Origin: an uncultured Methanolobus sp.
Lineage (GTDB): Archaea > Halobacteriota > Methanosarcinia > Methanosarcinales > Methanosarcinaceae
Length of the DNA stretch: 64,000 bases
Assembly (NCBI RefSeq): GCF_963665675.1
Contig: NZ_OY762426.1
Coordinates: forward strand, 2,418,001 to 2,482,000
Direction: 5' to 3'
In this document: in pieces, positions 47,416 through 56,216 of the stretch
Numbering within the stretch: the stretch's first letter is position 1
Layout: each line of letters opens with the position of its first letter
The notes under the pieces: model-generated
Databases searched by the model: none
Told to the model about the DNA's origin: nothing
What the model saw: the letters and a program-made list of their open reading frames with translations, nothing else
Translations under genes and position numbers: made by a program

Positions 47416-48281
47416 TTTCTGCTCCTTTTTTGTTCCTCTTTCTTTGCACTTTTACGCTTTTTCTTTGGTCTAACCTTGCTTTCCTCAAGTTTCCTTATGT
47501 TCTTTAGTTTACCCAGTTGAGTTCCATCCAGCAGATATGCCTGGGCATTATCAATATCAACACCACGTGATGAGAATAATGGTCCCAGAAGATCGTCATG
47601 TAATGATTCATTAAAAGCCACTCCGCCACAGAGTTCATTGAACGACGGTACGATTATCATTTCAGGGTCGTTCCAGTTACTGTTATCTTTTTCAAGTTCA
47701 AGGCTGCTGAAATGTTCCTTAAGCACCGGAAGATTCAGGCGTGTCCTGATCCAGCTTTGCTCCACCATGGCATAACCAAGTGAATCGGTAAGACGAATAG
47801 TCGGGTGGTTGTGTGCGGTTATGATGTACCGGGCTTTAAGCATTTCAGGGTCAGGCCAGGTATGCCCGTGGAAATAACCGACACCATCGATAATGGACCC
47901 TCTTGCAGGATGTACAGTTATGTTCTTCCTTTCAGGCAACAGGTACTCGATTCCTCCATCGTGGTTTCCGGGGAATATCTCCACATCTGCATGGTCAGAG
48001 AGCACCGAAAGGAAGTACGGAATTTCATCTCTTTCCTGCCACGAAATTTGTGGAACATTATGTTTTACGTCGCCAAGCAGGATTATTCTGTCGGGAGAGG
48101 ACTGCTTGATGTAGTTGAGAATTCTTTCAAGACCGTATTTCATGCGGCTTGGAATGGAAAACCCGCTTCTGTAAAGGTCCCACTCGATTCCCAGGTGGAT
48201 ATCGGCAACTACCAGTGACTTTGTTTCGTTGCTGACTACAAGTGCAGGTTCATCAATAAGCGGGTCGATTTGAATTGTCAT
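47412..48281 (-). CDS. Metallophosphoesterase coupled to the Lhr helicase
   Basis: This 289-residue calcineurin-like phosphoesterase has the metal motifs [10 protein letters not shown] (DxH), ILLGDVKHN (GDxxH-like), [12 protein letters not shown] (GNHD), and ITAHNHP with a later His. It ends in a strongly basic tail ([20 protein letters not shown]) that could bind nucleic acid. The frame is open 13 codons upstream from a GTG, but the conserved beginning [15 protein letters not shown] follows the ATG at 48281. It is probably a nuclease or phosphatase working with the helicase in DNA repair; the substrate is unknown. Confidence 0.88.
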   Translation of the reverse strand: MTIQIDPLIDEPALVVSNETKSLVVADIHLGIEWDLYRSGFSIPSRMKYGLERILNYIKQSSPDRIILLGDVKHNVPQISWQERDEIPYFLSVLSDHADVEIFPGNHDGGIEYLLPERKNITVHPARGSIIDGVGYFHGHTWPDPEMLKARYIITAHNHPTIRLTDSLGYAMVEQSWIRTRLNLPVLKEHFSSLELEKDNSNWNDPEMIIVPSFNELCGGVAFNESLHDDLLGPLFSSRGVDIDNAQAYLLDGTQLGKLKNIRKLEESKVRPKKKRKSAKKEEQKRSRK

Positions 48282-48300
48282 TTTGATTGTATTTGTTAAA

Positions 48301-48714
48301 TCAACTGTTGTCCTTTTCACTCAGGTGGTCGATCTTCTCTGACATTTCAAAGACAACTTTTTTCAGTTCATCGATATCATCATCAAGTTCAAGAATCTTG
48401 TTATACATCGGACTTCTGTCATCCTTTATTGCCTGTTCCTGAGAAAAGCGCTGCTTGCTTGGGAATACGTACACATATGCAAACCACATTCCCAGAAATG
48501 CCACTATGAAAAGTGCTGCAAGGAAAAGCAGGTAATGGGGAAAAAGCACCCTCATGAAGCTATCACCTGAACTGTAGTACTGCAGTCTGGTTATCATCAG
48601 GAAGTTGAGCAGGGAAAAAAGAAACATAGTTTCCCCTACTATTATCAGCAGGCCGCCAATTCTGGTGGACATTTTCCGCTGTTTTGGGATTATCTTTTCG
48701 AATATGGAACTCAT
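48301..48714 (-). CDS. Small membrane protein with coiled-coil tail
   Basis: This 137-residue protein has two membrane segments (GGLLIIVGETMFLFSLLNFL and LFPHYLLFLAALFIVAFLGMWFAY, cited in part) and a C-terminal cytoplasmic helix with heptad-like spacing (ILELDDDIDELKKVVFEMSEKID). No known family is recognised. It lies 19 bases upstream of the metallophosphoesterase gene on the same strand and may be transcribed with it, perhaps as an unrelated passenger. Confidence 0.65.
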   Translation of the reverse strand: MSSIFEKIIPKQRKMSTRIGGLLIIVGETMFLFSLLNFLMITRLQYYSSGDSFMRVLFPHYLLFLAALFIVAFLGMWFAYVYVFPSKQRFSQEQAIKDDRSPMYNKILELDDDIDELKKVVFEMSEKIDHLSEKDNS

Positions 48715-48798
48715 GAAAGATAATATGACATTAATCTATTATTATATTATGTGGCTTGAGGGACGAATCTTTTTTCCGATACATCCATTGTCAAAATG

Positions 48799-50238
48799 TC
48801 ACTTCTCAGTAACTTCCCAGTGACCGCCCCTATCTGCTCCAACTCTCTTTAGCAATCCTTCATCTTTTAGTTTCTTAATATGCCATTCAATACCTTTGTT
48901 TGTTATTCCTGTCAATTCGGCCAGTTCAGCAGTTGTTACATGAGGGTTTTGTAAAATTATGTCCAGTATTTTCTCCCTAGTTTTCTCCCTAGTTTTCTCC
49001 CTAGTTTTCTCCCTAGTTTTCTCCCTAGTTTTCTCCGGCATTTTTTCAGGGATAGTGTCTTTTTCCAATGGGAAAGTGATCTTATAATGATCTATATCGC
49101 TTGAGACCTCAGGTTCTATTTCATAATACGATTTCCAACCTGAAAACATTTTATCAAAGCCAGAGCCTGCATTTTCAGAAAGTTTGATGACCCTGAAGAT
49201 TTTTGCAATTATGGGGTTTCTAGGCATCGTAAAGTCTTCTTTTATGATGGACTCGATATCTTTTGGCAGGCTGCCGGGATTTAAGAACTCTATCCGGTCA
49301 AGGAAAACTCTTATTCTTGGTTTCATAGGGCTGAAATAATCTGAATGCATCAAAAGATTAACAAGAGCCTCACGTATAGCAATAAGCTGGGGCTGGCTGT
49401 CCGTGGCAAAGCCATCAGTTCTTAATGTAAATGGTAGGTCTATCTTTTTCATCAGGCGTTCAAAAATGCTGAAATAGAACCGGAATAGATTCTCTTCCTC
49501 AGAAAGCCTGTAATTGTATCGGGTCGGAGCATTTGAATATGATGTACCCATGATTTCAAGGTAATCAATTCTAAAATCTGTAAGCATACGGTTGATATTG
49601 TCCTCATTCCCAAATACTAACAAACCGCCGATTGTCACTTTTCCGTCTACTATAACCTGTAACTTCTCCAGCAACTGTTCTGTTGATAACTTGTTATACC
49701 TGTGTTCAGGATTCACATTTTCAAGATAAGTCCTGTAATCAGAGATTGTCCTGTCATCGAGATCGTCAATAGTAAAATCAGTAAGCTCCTTATCTTTCAA
49801 ACCGAAAGAAGAATCCCTGTACATCGCATCAATCTCAGCATCCGTTGCTCTCTGGTCTCCGCTGCCGGTTCGTATGAAAGTATTTTTCCTTGAATTGAAG
49901 TAGACAGGTTTCTGCCCGGAAGCAGGAATATAAAAAGCAAGTACAATCTTTCCATCGAAATCATATTTTACACTTCTGACCCTGATCTTCTGGTTGAACT
50001 TGTCCCCTCGAAGAGCCGTCGTGAAATCCTGCTCGATCTTTTCAGCGTCTACAACACCAACAATATCAAATCCACTATTGTGATGCTTTACTCCAAAAAC
50101 AAGCCAGCCACCATTTGTATTGGAAAATGCACTCACTGTTTCAAAACTGTTCTTTGGAATAGAGGACTTCGCCTCTTTAACTTCAAAATCTTCCCACTCA
50201 AGCTCTTCCAGCCGGTCGAACAGTTCCTTTTTATCCAT
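48799..50238 (-). CDS. AlbA_2 (Schlafen-like) DNA-binding ATPase with REKT repeats
   Basis: This 479-residue protein belongs to the COG2865-type group. It has an N-terminal AlbA_2/Schlafen-like domain (about 1-130, WEDFEVKEAKSSIPKNSFET and NTNGGWLVFGVKHHNSGFDI) and a central region ending in a GHKL-like ATPase element (IREALVNLLMHSDYF, about 290-305). Then comes a low-complexity stretch with tandem REKT units (about 400-420) and a C-terminal winged helix (ILDIILQNPHVTTAELAELT, NKGIEWHIKKLKDEGLL). Proteins of this kind are predicted transcriptional regulators or defence-associated factors; no specific target is known. GAGGA precedes the ATG. It is the last gene of an AT-rich block with the 75-residue protein and the KAP NTPase. 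Confidence 0.85.
   Translation of the reverse strand: MDKKELFDRLEELEWEDFEVKEAKSSIPKNSFETVSAFSNTNGGWLVFGVKHHNSGFDIVGVVDAEKIEQDFTTALRGDKFNQKIRVRSVKYDFDGKIVLAFYIPASGQKPVYFNSRKNTFIRTGSGDQRATDAEIDAMYRDSSFGLKDKELTDFTIDDLDDRTISDYRTYLENVNPEHRYNKLSTEQLLEKLQVIVDGKVTIGGLLVFGNEDNINRMLTDFRIDYLEIMGTSYSNAPTRYNYRLSEEENLFRFYFSIFERLMKKIDLPFTLRTDGFATDSQPQLIAIREALVNLLMHSDYFSPMKPRIRVFLDRIEFLNPGSLPKDIESIIKEDFTMPRNPIIAKIFRVIKLSENAGSGFDKMFSGWKSYYEIEPEVSSDIDHYKITFPLEKDTIPEKMPEKTREKTREKTREKTREKTREKILDIILQNPHVTTAELAELTGITNKGIEWHIKKLKDEGLLKRVGADRGGHWEVTEK
48975..49034 (-). repeat. 12-base tandem repeat inside the AlbA_2 gene
   Basis: Five near-perfect copies of a 12-base unit (plus-strand CTAGTTTTCTCC) lie in frame and encode repeated R-E-K-T residues. 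Because the unit is a multiple of three, copy-number change would lengthen or shorten the linker by four residues without a frameshift. The repeat sits between the ATPase region and the winged helix. Confidence 0.9.
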
Positions 50239-50273
50239 GTTTGAGTTTCCTCTATATCTTCGTCCGCTGTATG

Positions 50274-50501
50274 TCAGATACGATATCGTCTTTTTTCCGG
50301 TTTCACCGAGCTATTTTCAAGCCTTTTAATAAATTCGGTAGTTCCATCAGGATAGACTTTGACAATATCATCACCTTGCATTCTTGTAATAGATATCCCA
50401 CAATTGAATGCATTCATAATTGCATTGTTGGATGCATCTCTGGCAATCCTTTCAATGTTTTTTGTTGGAATTTCACGGCTTCGCTTTTTTGGTGTTTGCA
50501 T
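50274..50501 (-). CDS. 75-residue conserved-looking protein of unknown function
   Basis: This small basic protein starts MQTPKKRSREIPTKNIERIA and contains IARDASNNAIMNAFNCGISI, then GDDIVKVYPDGTTEFIKRL and a basic tail. The pattern 'helix, NxA..A...GI.I, GddIVxVyPDGxxexI' looks like a genuine small family, but I cannot name it. The open frame extends 40 codons upstream, yet a TATA-like element CATATACAAAATATAC (about 50520-50535 on this strand) lies inside that extension, so translation probably starts at 50501 on a near-leaderless mRNA. It lies between the KAP NTPase and AlbA_2 genes in the same direction. Confidence 0.6.
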   Translation of the reverse strand: MQTPKKRSREIPTKNIERIARDASNNAIMNAFNCGISITRMQGDDIVKVYPDGTTEFIKRLENSSVKPEKRRYRI

Positions 50502-50629
50502 TGTAGGTGCCTTGGTTAGTATATTTTGTATATGTAGTTGGGTAATGTTGAATGAAAAGATTTGTATTTGGTTTGTGAAGGTGTTTGCAAAGAATTTTCT
50601 TCTTCGTGGGATGAGCAGCAATTTAGAGG

Positions 50630-52813
50630 TTAAACATACTCTCTTATCAGTTTGAATTCAAGATTGTCTGAGTCAGTAACTTTTAATTTCATACCTTCTG
50701 CAATTTCTTGAATTGAATTTCTTTTTAAAAGTATTGTTTCTTCATTCACCATAATAATTGATTTATCAACAATACGGTCAACTTTCAAAATCTCAAATTC
50801 ATCATCGATTTCAATCTCAAGGATATTCTCGTAATCAATTAGCCAGATACCTTCGACTACAACAAGGCTATCTACTTGACCTTGGAATAAATTAGTTACA
50901 TTCACTCTGAAAACTTCAACATTAACTTCATCTGCAATATCGGTATCATATATCCACGTTCCATCTGTTTTGTCGTCAACATGGATTACTTTATCTTCTA
51001 TGAATTCACCGTTCTTTGATAATTCCATCCACACTCTGTCACCACTTACATCAATTTGCTTTGCAGTGAGTTCATACCCACTAGCGAGCTCGAGTGCAGA
51101 TCCAAGTCTCAGAGTGTACTTATCACCACTATTAATGAGTAACTTTGTTAACTTGTCAGGGGTGTTATTCTTTAATGGAACATACACATAGCCAAATAAT
51201 TCCATAATGCTATAGGTGTCCTTCCATGCATCAGATTTAAAATCCATCTGCTCAATTTGGGTTTCGTATACAAGTCCTCTTTTCTTAATAGTTCGATAAT
51301 CGACAAAAGACCCGCCATAAATCTTGAGTTTTTCCTGTGAAATGAACCCAGTAAAGTTAGTTGCGTTCATTTCTATGTACTTTTCATCATCTAAACCGAT
51401 TATATCGTGAAGGTCTGCACCAGCATATGTTGTGTCTCCCTCATAAACAGTACCAGGTGCTATAGCATATATAGAACTCACCTTTTCGGCCAGTGAGATA
51501 TTTGTCTCTGTTTTTTTGTGAAGTTCCTCGTCTATGTCTTTTGGGGTAATACTACTTAGGAACAAGTAAGTTTCAATATTACCATCATTAAATTCCTCTT
51601 TTCCACTTGACAAAACGGCGATAATCTTCTTATTTTGACAGTATGAATAATATTTTTCTTTTCCATCTTTTTTCAAACTTTGAATCCGTTCATCTCTTTT
51701 TCTATCGCTTATTCTAGCAATAGCTTGAATATCAAAAAGAACTTCATTTTTTGTTTTTATCTCATCTATAAAATCAGGTGAAGAGAAATCTAGAATATTC
51801 CATTTTATCAAAAGTTCTTCATTATATACGAATTTATCTTCTGAAGATGTGTCTTTACTTTCAAGAGACGAACCAAGGATTCTCATTAAGTTTATTGTGT
51901 TTAAAAATCTTATAATCTCTCTCTGATTATTTTTTAGACCTTTGACAATTATGTCTAAATAACCATCTAATTTTGAATCAACTCGCAATTCATTTCTCAT
52001 GAATTTCTCAATGTCATTTTCTTTTAGAAGCGGAAGATCAAATTTCAACTGAATTATTTTTTTAATATATTCAATGCCTGAAAAATCCTCAACATCCTTA
52101 TATTTCGCTTCTATTGATTTTGCAATTATGGAGATATCAGTTCCTATTACGAAAAAACATCCTTCTTGATCCAAAAATAAATTGATAGATTCTAACACGG
52201 CTGTAATATTATTAGGTGGGCATCTGTCTAAATCATCAATAAAAATTACGAGAACTCCCTTTTCATCTGTATAGATATCATCAGTTTTTTCAAGAACAAA
52301 TGTTTGGAGTATTAATTTCATGTAATCTTGGAAAATATCATAAAAGGAGAGTTTTTCTTCATATTCAGTATTTTTGACCCATTTTTCAAATTCAGGTCCA
52401 TTACCAAGAGTCAAAACTTTGGCTAAGTCACTAAGTTGCTTCAATACATCTATTTTTTTAGAACCAATTAGAATTTTAGATTTTAATTTGTCTAATAGTT
52501 TTTTTCTTTCCATTTCCTCTAATATTTCACATATTAAGGCTGCAAACATCGATTCACATTCAGAATATTTCCAAGCATCAAACCATACAGTTTTAACTTT
52601 TCTCTGATGCTCAGTAGGTGTAGAGGTATCTAATTGTTTTTTTAACGTTCTCATAAGAGTTGTTTTTCCGCTTCCCCATTTCCCATTAACTGATATCGTA
52701 AAAGGAGTCTCATTTTCATTGTTGAGAATAATCTTTGATAAAGAATCTGCATAAATATCAAAATTAAAATGACTAGCATTTTCTTTTGGAGAATCTCTGT
52801 ATATTTTATACAT
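50630..52813 (-). CDS. KAP P-loop NTPase fused to an S-layer-type domain
   Basis: Residues 1 to about 430 form a KAP-family NTPase: Walker A NGKWGSGKTTLMRTL (about 43-57), VWFDAWKYSECESMFAALIC, Walker B VLVIFIDDLDRCPP (about 187-200) and NLFLDQEGCFFVIGTDI. KAP proteins are often membrane-bound and occur in defence contexts, but no membrane segment is seen here. Residues from about 450 to 727 resemble the Methanosarcinales S-layer duplication domain (DUF1608 type): YTLRLGSALELASGYELTAK, QIDVSGDRVWMELSKNGEFI, NLFQGQVDSLVVVEGIWLID, KLKVTDSDNLEF. S-layer proteins carry signal peptides; this protein has none. Both halves are A+T-rich (hand counts 18 and 17 G/C in rows 52501 and 50881). The fusion is unlike anything I know. 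Confidence 0.85.
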   Translation of the reverse strand: MYKIYRDSPKENASHFNFDIYADSLSKIILNNENETPFTISVNGKWGSGKTTLMRTLKKQLDTSTPTEHQRKVKTVWFDAWKYSECESMFAALICEILEEMERKKLLDKLKSKILIGSKKIDVLKQLSDLAKVLTLGNGPEFEKWVKNTEYEEKLSFYDIFQDYMKLILQTFVLEKTDDIYTDEKGVLVIFIDDLDRCPPNNITAVLESINLFLDQEGCFFVIGTDISIIAKSIEAKYKDVEDFSGIEYIKKIIQLKFDLPLLKENDIEKFMRNELRVDSKLDGYLDIIVKGLKNNQREIIRFLNTINLMRILGSSLESKDTSSEDKFVYNEELLIKWNILDFSSPDFIDEIKTKNEVLFDIQAIARISDRKRDERIQSLKKDGKEKYYSYCQNKKIIAVLSSGKEEFNDGNIETYLFLSSITPKDIDEELHKKTETNISLAEKVSSIYAIAPGTVYEGDTTYAGADLHDIIGLDDEKYIEMNATNFTGFISQEKLKIYGGSFVDYRTIKKRGLVYETQIEQMDFKSDAWKDTYSIMELFGYVYVPLKNNTPDKLTKLLINSGDKYTLRLGSALELASGYELTAKQIDVSGDRVWMELSKNGEFIEDKVIHVDDKTDGTWIYDTDIADEVNVEVFRVNVTNLFQGQVDSLVVVEGIWLIDYENILEIEIDDEFEILKVDRIVDKSIIMVNEETILLKRNSIQEIAEGMKLKVTDSDNLEFKLIREYV

Positions 52814-53031
52814 TTGCGAACACCACTTTCATTAAAAACTCCGATTCAACCTTAACTTTAGGGATTTAATTTTAACAATATATTGATGGATGGCATATAT
52901 TAGTTATTTGTGATGTTGAAAGATAATAGTAAAAGTAACAAAAAGGTGGTTCAAATTGAACCTTCCTCTTTTTTCCCCATAATAACCTTAATGAACAACC
53001 TCCTCATTAATTCAGCCTAAGAGGCTTTCAA

Positions 53032-53985
53032 ATGGAACATTGTCATTCACATGAAGGGAAACTGAAAAATCCGATAAAACAGGCAAAGATAACAGAGGGC
53101 ATGGGCGTTGACGAGTTTATAAGTGCCATCGATGGGTGTGCTTTTGGTGCAGGAAAACTTGCAGACGCCGTTGACATCTACACTGAGATGCTTGCAAACG
53201 GGTCAACCAGTTTCTTCGGGCTTGCCGGTGCCATGGTTCCGGCAGGAATGCGTCAGATAGTTACCGATCTCATATATGACGGCTACATCGATGTACTCGT
53301 AACAACCGGTGCCAACATGGTTCACGAAATCGTGGAATCCATGGGACTTCACCACTACAAGGGCTGTGCTGAATGTGACGACATCGAACTCAAACACGAA
53401 GAGATCAACAGGATATACGATGTCTATCTTCCTGAACCTTATTTTATAGACTTTGAGGAAAAGATGAAGGCAATTCTCTCTGATATTGGTAGCAACACAA
53501 TATCCATCAGGGAACTCATGACACAACTTGGAAACCATATTGAAGACAAAGACTCAATATTAAAAGCAGCAGCAGACATGAACGTACCGGTCTACTGTCC
53601 TGCAATCCAGGACTCAATGATCGGACTTCAGGCATGGCTTTACAAACAGATGCACCCGCTTAACGTTGATGCTTTTGCAGATATGAAAGAGATTATCGAT
53701 ATCTGCTACGAGGCAAAAGACCCCGGAGCAGTTCTTATCGGCGGCGGTGTCCCAAAGAACTACATCTTCCAGTCCATGCTTGTAACTCACCAGGAATTCG
53801 AGTACGCTATCCAGCTCACAATGGACACCCCGGAAACAGGAGGCTTAAGCGGTGCAACACTTGATGAAGCACGTTCATGGGGTAAGGTCAGCGAAACAGC
53901 ACGCTCAGTAACAGTTCATTCCGATGCTACCATCACACTTCCGATAATGGTTGCAGCAGCAAGGAGCAGACTCTCAAAAATGTAA
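53032..53985 (+). CDS. dys: Deoxyhypusine synthase
   Basis: The enzyme transfers the aminobutyl group of spermidine to a lysine of aIF5A, the first step of hypusine formation in archaea and eukaryotes. The 317-residue protein shows TSFFGLAGAMVPAGMRQIV, VLVTTGANMVHEIVES, YCPAIQDSMIG, IGGGVPKNYI and DTPETGGLSGATLDEARSWGK, whose Lys is the covalent catalytic residue; SVTVHSDATITLPIM follows. The His/Cys-rich N-terminus (MEHCHSHEG) is unusual but close to other archaeal members. GAGG precedes the ATG. It is followed after 65 bases by pyrF. Confidence 0.96.
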   Translation: MEHCHSHEGKLKNPIKQAKITEGMGVDEFISAIDGCAFGAGKLADAVDIYTEMLANGSTSFFGLAGAMVPAGMRQIVTDLIYDGYIDVLVTTGANMVHEIVESMGLHHYKGCAECDDIELKHEEINRIYDVYLPEPYFIDFEEKMKAILSDIGSNTISIRELMTQLGNHIEDKDSILKAAADMNVPVYCPAIQDSMIGLQAWLYKQMHPLNVDAFADMKEIIDICYEAKDPGAVLIGGGVPKNYIFQSMLVTHQEFEYAIQLTMDTPETGGLSGATLDEARSWGKVSETARSVTVHSDATITLPIMVAAARSRLSKM

Positions 53986-54050
53986 GTCCAAAGTAGATAG
54001 TTGCAAACTGATTAAATCATCAAATTATATTACATAAAGGGAGTAATCAC

Positions 54051-54704
54051 ATGGAAAGAAAGACAGGACTTATACTTGCACTTGATGTAACTGACAGGGA
54101 AGAGGCCGTAAAAATATCCGAAAAGGTTGCAGGATATGTGGACGCTATCAAAATAGGCTACCCGCTCGTACTTTCAACCGGAATGGACATGATAAGCAAG
54201 CTCTCTGAATTTGCACCAATTATTGCTGACTTTAAGGTAGCTGACATCCCAAACACCAACCGCCTGATATGTGAGCAGGTCTTCAAAGCAGGTGCTGATG
54301 CTGTGATTGTCCAGGGATTCACAGGAAATGACAGTCTTGAAGCTGCCGTAAAACTTGCAAAAGAGCAGAACAGGGACATCTACGTGGTCACTGAAATGAG
54401 CCACCCCGGTGCACTTGATTTTATGCAGCAGGTCGGAGAAGGAATCGCAAAGATGGCAGCAGACGCAAAAGCATCAGGTGTGGTCGCTCCGGCAACACGT
54501 CCAGAAAGGGTTGCAGAGATCAGGAAGATCATCGGAAACGAGCTTTCTATTATCTCACCAGGTGTAGGTGCCCAGGGTGGATCAGCTTCAGATGTCATAA
54601 AAGCAGGAGCAGACTGGGTAATAGTTGGCAGAGCAATCTACCAGGCTAAAGACCCTGCAATGGCTGCAAAAAAGCTGGTTGACGAGATGAAAGAGTTCAT
54701 CTGA
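54051..54704 (+). CDS. pyrF: Orotidine-5'-phosphate decarboxylase
   Basis: PyrF makes UMP by decarboxylating OMP. The 217-residue barrel protein starts [19 protein letters not shown] and carries the signature [11 protein letters not shown] (Asp-Lys-Asp catalytic array), a phosphate loop at SPGVGAQGG, and [13 protein letters not shown] at the end. GGGAG precedes the ATG. It lies on the same strand as deoxyhypusine synthase, possibly co-transcribed, and a C/D box sRNA begins 74 bases after its stop. Confidence 0.97.
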   Translation: MERKTGLILALDVTDREEAVKISEKVAGYVDAIKIGYPLVLSTGMDMISKLSEFAPIIADFKVADIPNTNRLICEQVFKAGADAVIVQGFTGNDSLEAAVKLAKEQNRDIYVVTEMSHPGALDFMQQVGEGIAKMAADAKASGVVAPATRPERVAEIRKIIGNELSIISPGVGAQGGSASDVIKAGADWVIVGRAIYQAKDPAMAAKKLVDEMKEFI

Positions 54705-54777
54705 AGTCTCAGGACTTCAGAAACTCATAAAAGTAGTAATAATGTAATAACAGTTTAGTTTTAGCTATAGTAATGTT

Positions 54778-54839
54778 GTGTGCCGATGATGATAAATCAC
54801 ATCTGATACGTGATGAACCCTATGAGTTCTGAGGCACAC
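54778..54839 (+). ncRNA. C/D box sRNA (2'-O-methylation guide)
   Basis: This 62-base element has every feature of an archaeal C/D RNA in the right order: terminal stem GTGTGCC (54778-54784), C box ATGATGA (54786-54792), guide TAAATCACAT (54793-54802), D' box CTGA (54803-54806), a three-base spacer, C' box GTGATGA (54810-54816), guide ACCCTATGAGTT (54817-54828), D box CTGA (54829-54832), closing stem GGCACAC (54833-54839). The terminal stem is a perfect 7 bp and the guide lengths are normal (10 and 12). By the N+5 rule the predicted targets are the C in AACTCATAGGGT and the G at position five of ATGTGATTTA in rRNA or tRNA. It may be processed from the pyrF transcript. Confidence 0.88.
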
Positions 54840-54863
54840 TTAAAATTCCTATTTTGATTTCAC

Positions 54864-56216
54864 TTAACGCATCAGTTCAAGGTTCTGTTTCAGTATAAGT
54901 GAAAAGACCTCGTTCTTTTTTACATCGGACTTTGCTTCTTCAAGCTCTCTTTTCAGTTCTGCAACGGAGGTTTCAAGGTTCTGGATGTAGATGGTCTGCT
55001 GTTCCAGTTTATTATTGAGCTTTCTGATGTCTATATGCTGGCGATGGATGGTCGCATGTATGCCAATTTCCTCGTTCGTCTTTTCGATCATCTCTTCAAG
55101 CTCTTTTCTCTTTCTCTCCATTTCAGTGACCGATCTTTCCATACTCTCTTTGAGTCTGGTATTCTCTTCACGTTTCTGTTTGATAGCCGTTTCCTCGGCA
55201 TCATAACTGGATTTCTTTTCTTCCAGTATCTTCATCCTTTCATCATAGTCAGCCAGAGAAGCTTCCAGTTCTTCTGTTTTTGGTCCGATTTCCACAAGTT
55301 CTTTGTTTACGTGCTCTTTAATCTCATCAATAGAAGAACGTTTTTGATTAACAATCCTTTCTTCGTCCTCAAGCCTGGATCTGAGGGTTTCAATATCAAC
55401 ACGCTTGTGGTTAAGTTCTTTAAGTTCATCATAATAGTTAGATTTCAGAACTTCAAGGGCAGCAATACATTTCTTATCCTGCAGCTCCAGCGAAATATCT
55501 TCTCCGTCAGAGAGTTTTTGTTCCAGTTCCCGGCACATCCCATCAAGCTCTGACCTTTTCTTCATGTATTCTTCATGCTCGGTCTCATAGGCAGATTTCA
55601 AAGCTTCCAGTTCTTCCATTTTTGTATTGTGCTCAGCAAGCTGTTTTTCATATTCTTCCCTGGAATTTTTCAGTTGTTTCAGGTCCGTTTTAATTTCCTC
55701 TCTGCCTTTTTCAATTTCAGCAGTATTGTTCTCTCCTGTTTCATCCGGGACTGATTTCTTTTTATTGTCAGCAGGAATCTTTGATTCTGCCTTCTCCGCC
55801 TTTTTTATAGCGGAGCTTAGAATTGAACACTTATTCTTAAGATCTTTTTCCAGATCAGAGAACTGTTCTTTCAATTCATCGATTTTCTTCTGCTTTTCCT
55901 CGTATTCGGCAATCCCTGATTCATACCTCGTTCTTATCTCGGCAAGTTGTGATTCTTTCTGAATTAGTCCCTCGATATCCGCTACAGGTATTCTGTATAC
56001 CGGTTCGCCGTTTTCAGTTTCAGGAGCCGATACATATTTTACATTATTATTCTGCCCATTGTTCTGAATGCCATTCTGCACATCCGCCACAGCTTCCTGC
56101 CTTGGTGTTTTTTCCCTTTCATTACTCACAACAGGCTTGCGATAAATGTTCGGTGTAAAGACCTTTACATTCTTCTCCTCTTCTTTATTTTCCCCTGAAG
56201 GATCAAATGAATTCAT
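54864..56216 (-). CDS. Long coiled-coil protein coupled to the actin-like gene
   Basis: This 450-residue hydrophilic protein has a low-complexity N-terminus (QNGIQNNGQNNN, about 47-58) and almost continuous heptad-type coiled coil from about residue 75 to the end, rich in K, E, L, for example ELKEQFSDLEKDLKNKCSIL and MERSVTEMERKRKELEEMIE. No globular domain or membrane segment is seen. Its ATG overlaps the stop of the upstream actin-like gene (ATGA) and has AGGA nine bases before it, so the pair is translated together. A filament-binding, scaffold or cell-shape role is a reasonable inference; I know of no named family. Confidence 0.8.
   Translation of the reverse strand: MNSFDPSGENKEEEKNVKVFTPNIYRKPVVSNEREKTPRQEAVADVQNGIQNNGQNNNVKYVSAPETENGEPVYRIPVADIEGLIQKESQLAEIRTRYESGIAEYEEKQKKIDELKEQFSDLEKDLKNKCSILSSAIKKAEKAESKIPADNKKKSVPDETGENNTAEIEKGREEIKTDLKQLKNSREEYEKQLAEHNTKMEELEALKSAYETEHEEYMKKRSELDGMCRELEQKLSDGEDISLELQDKKCIAALEVLKSNYYDELKELNHKRVDIETLRSRLEDEERIVNQKRSSIDEIKEHVNKELVEIGPKTEELEASLADYDERMKILEEKKSSYDAEETAIKQKREENTRLKESMERSVTEMERKRKELEEMIEKTNEEIGIHATIHRQHIDIRKLNNKLEQQTIYIQNLETSVAELKRELEEAKSDVKKNEVFSLILKQNLELMR

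Noticed and set aside
50274..50501. Calling the 75-residue protein an antitoxin of a toxin-antitoxin pair
   Set aside because: Size and position would allow it, but no toxin-like neighbour or antitoxin DNA-binding motif can be recognised.
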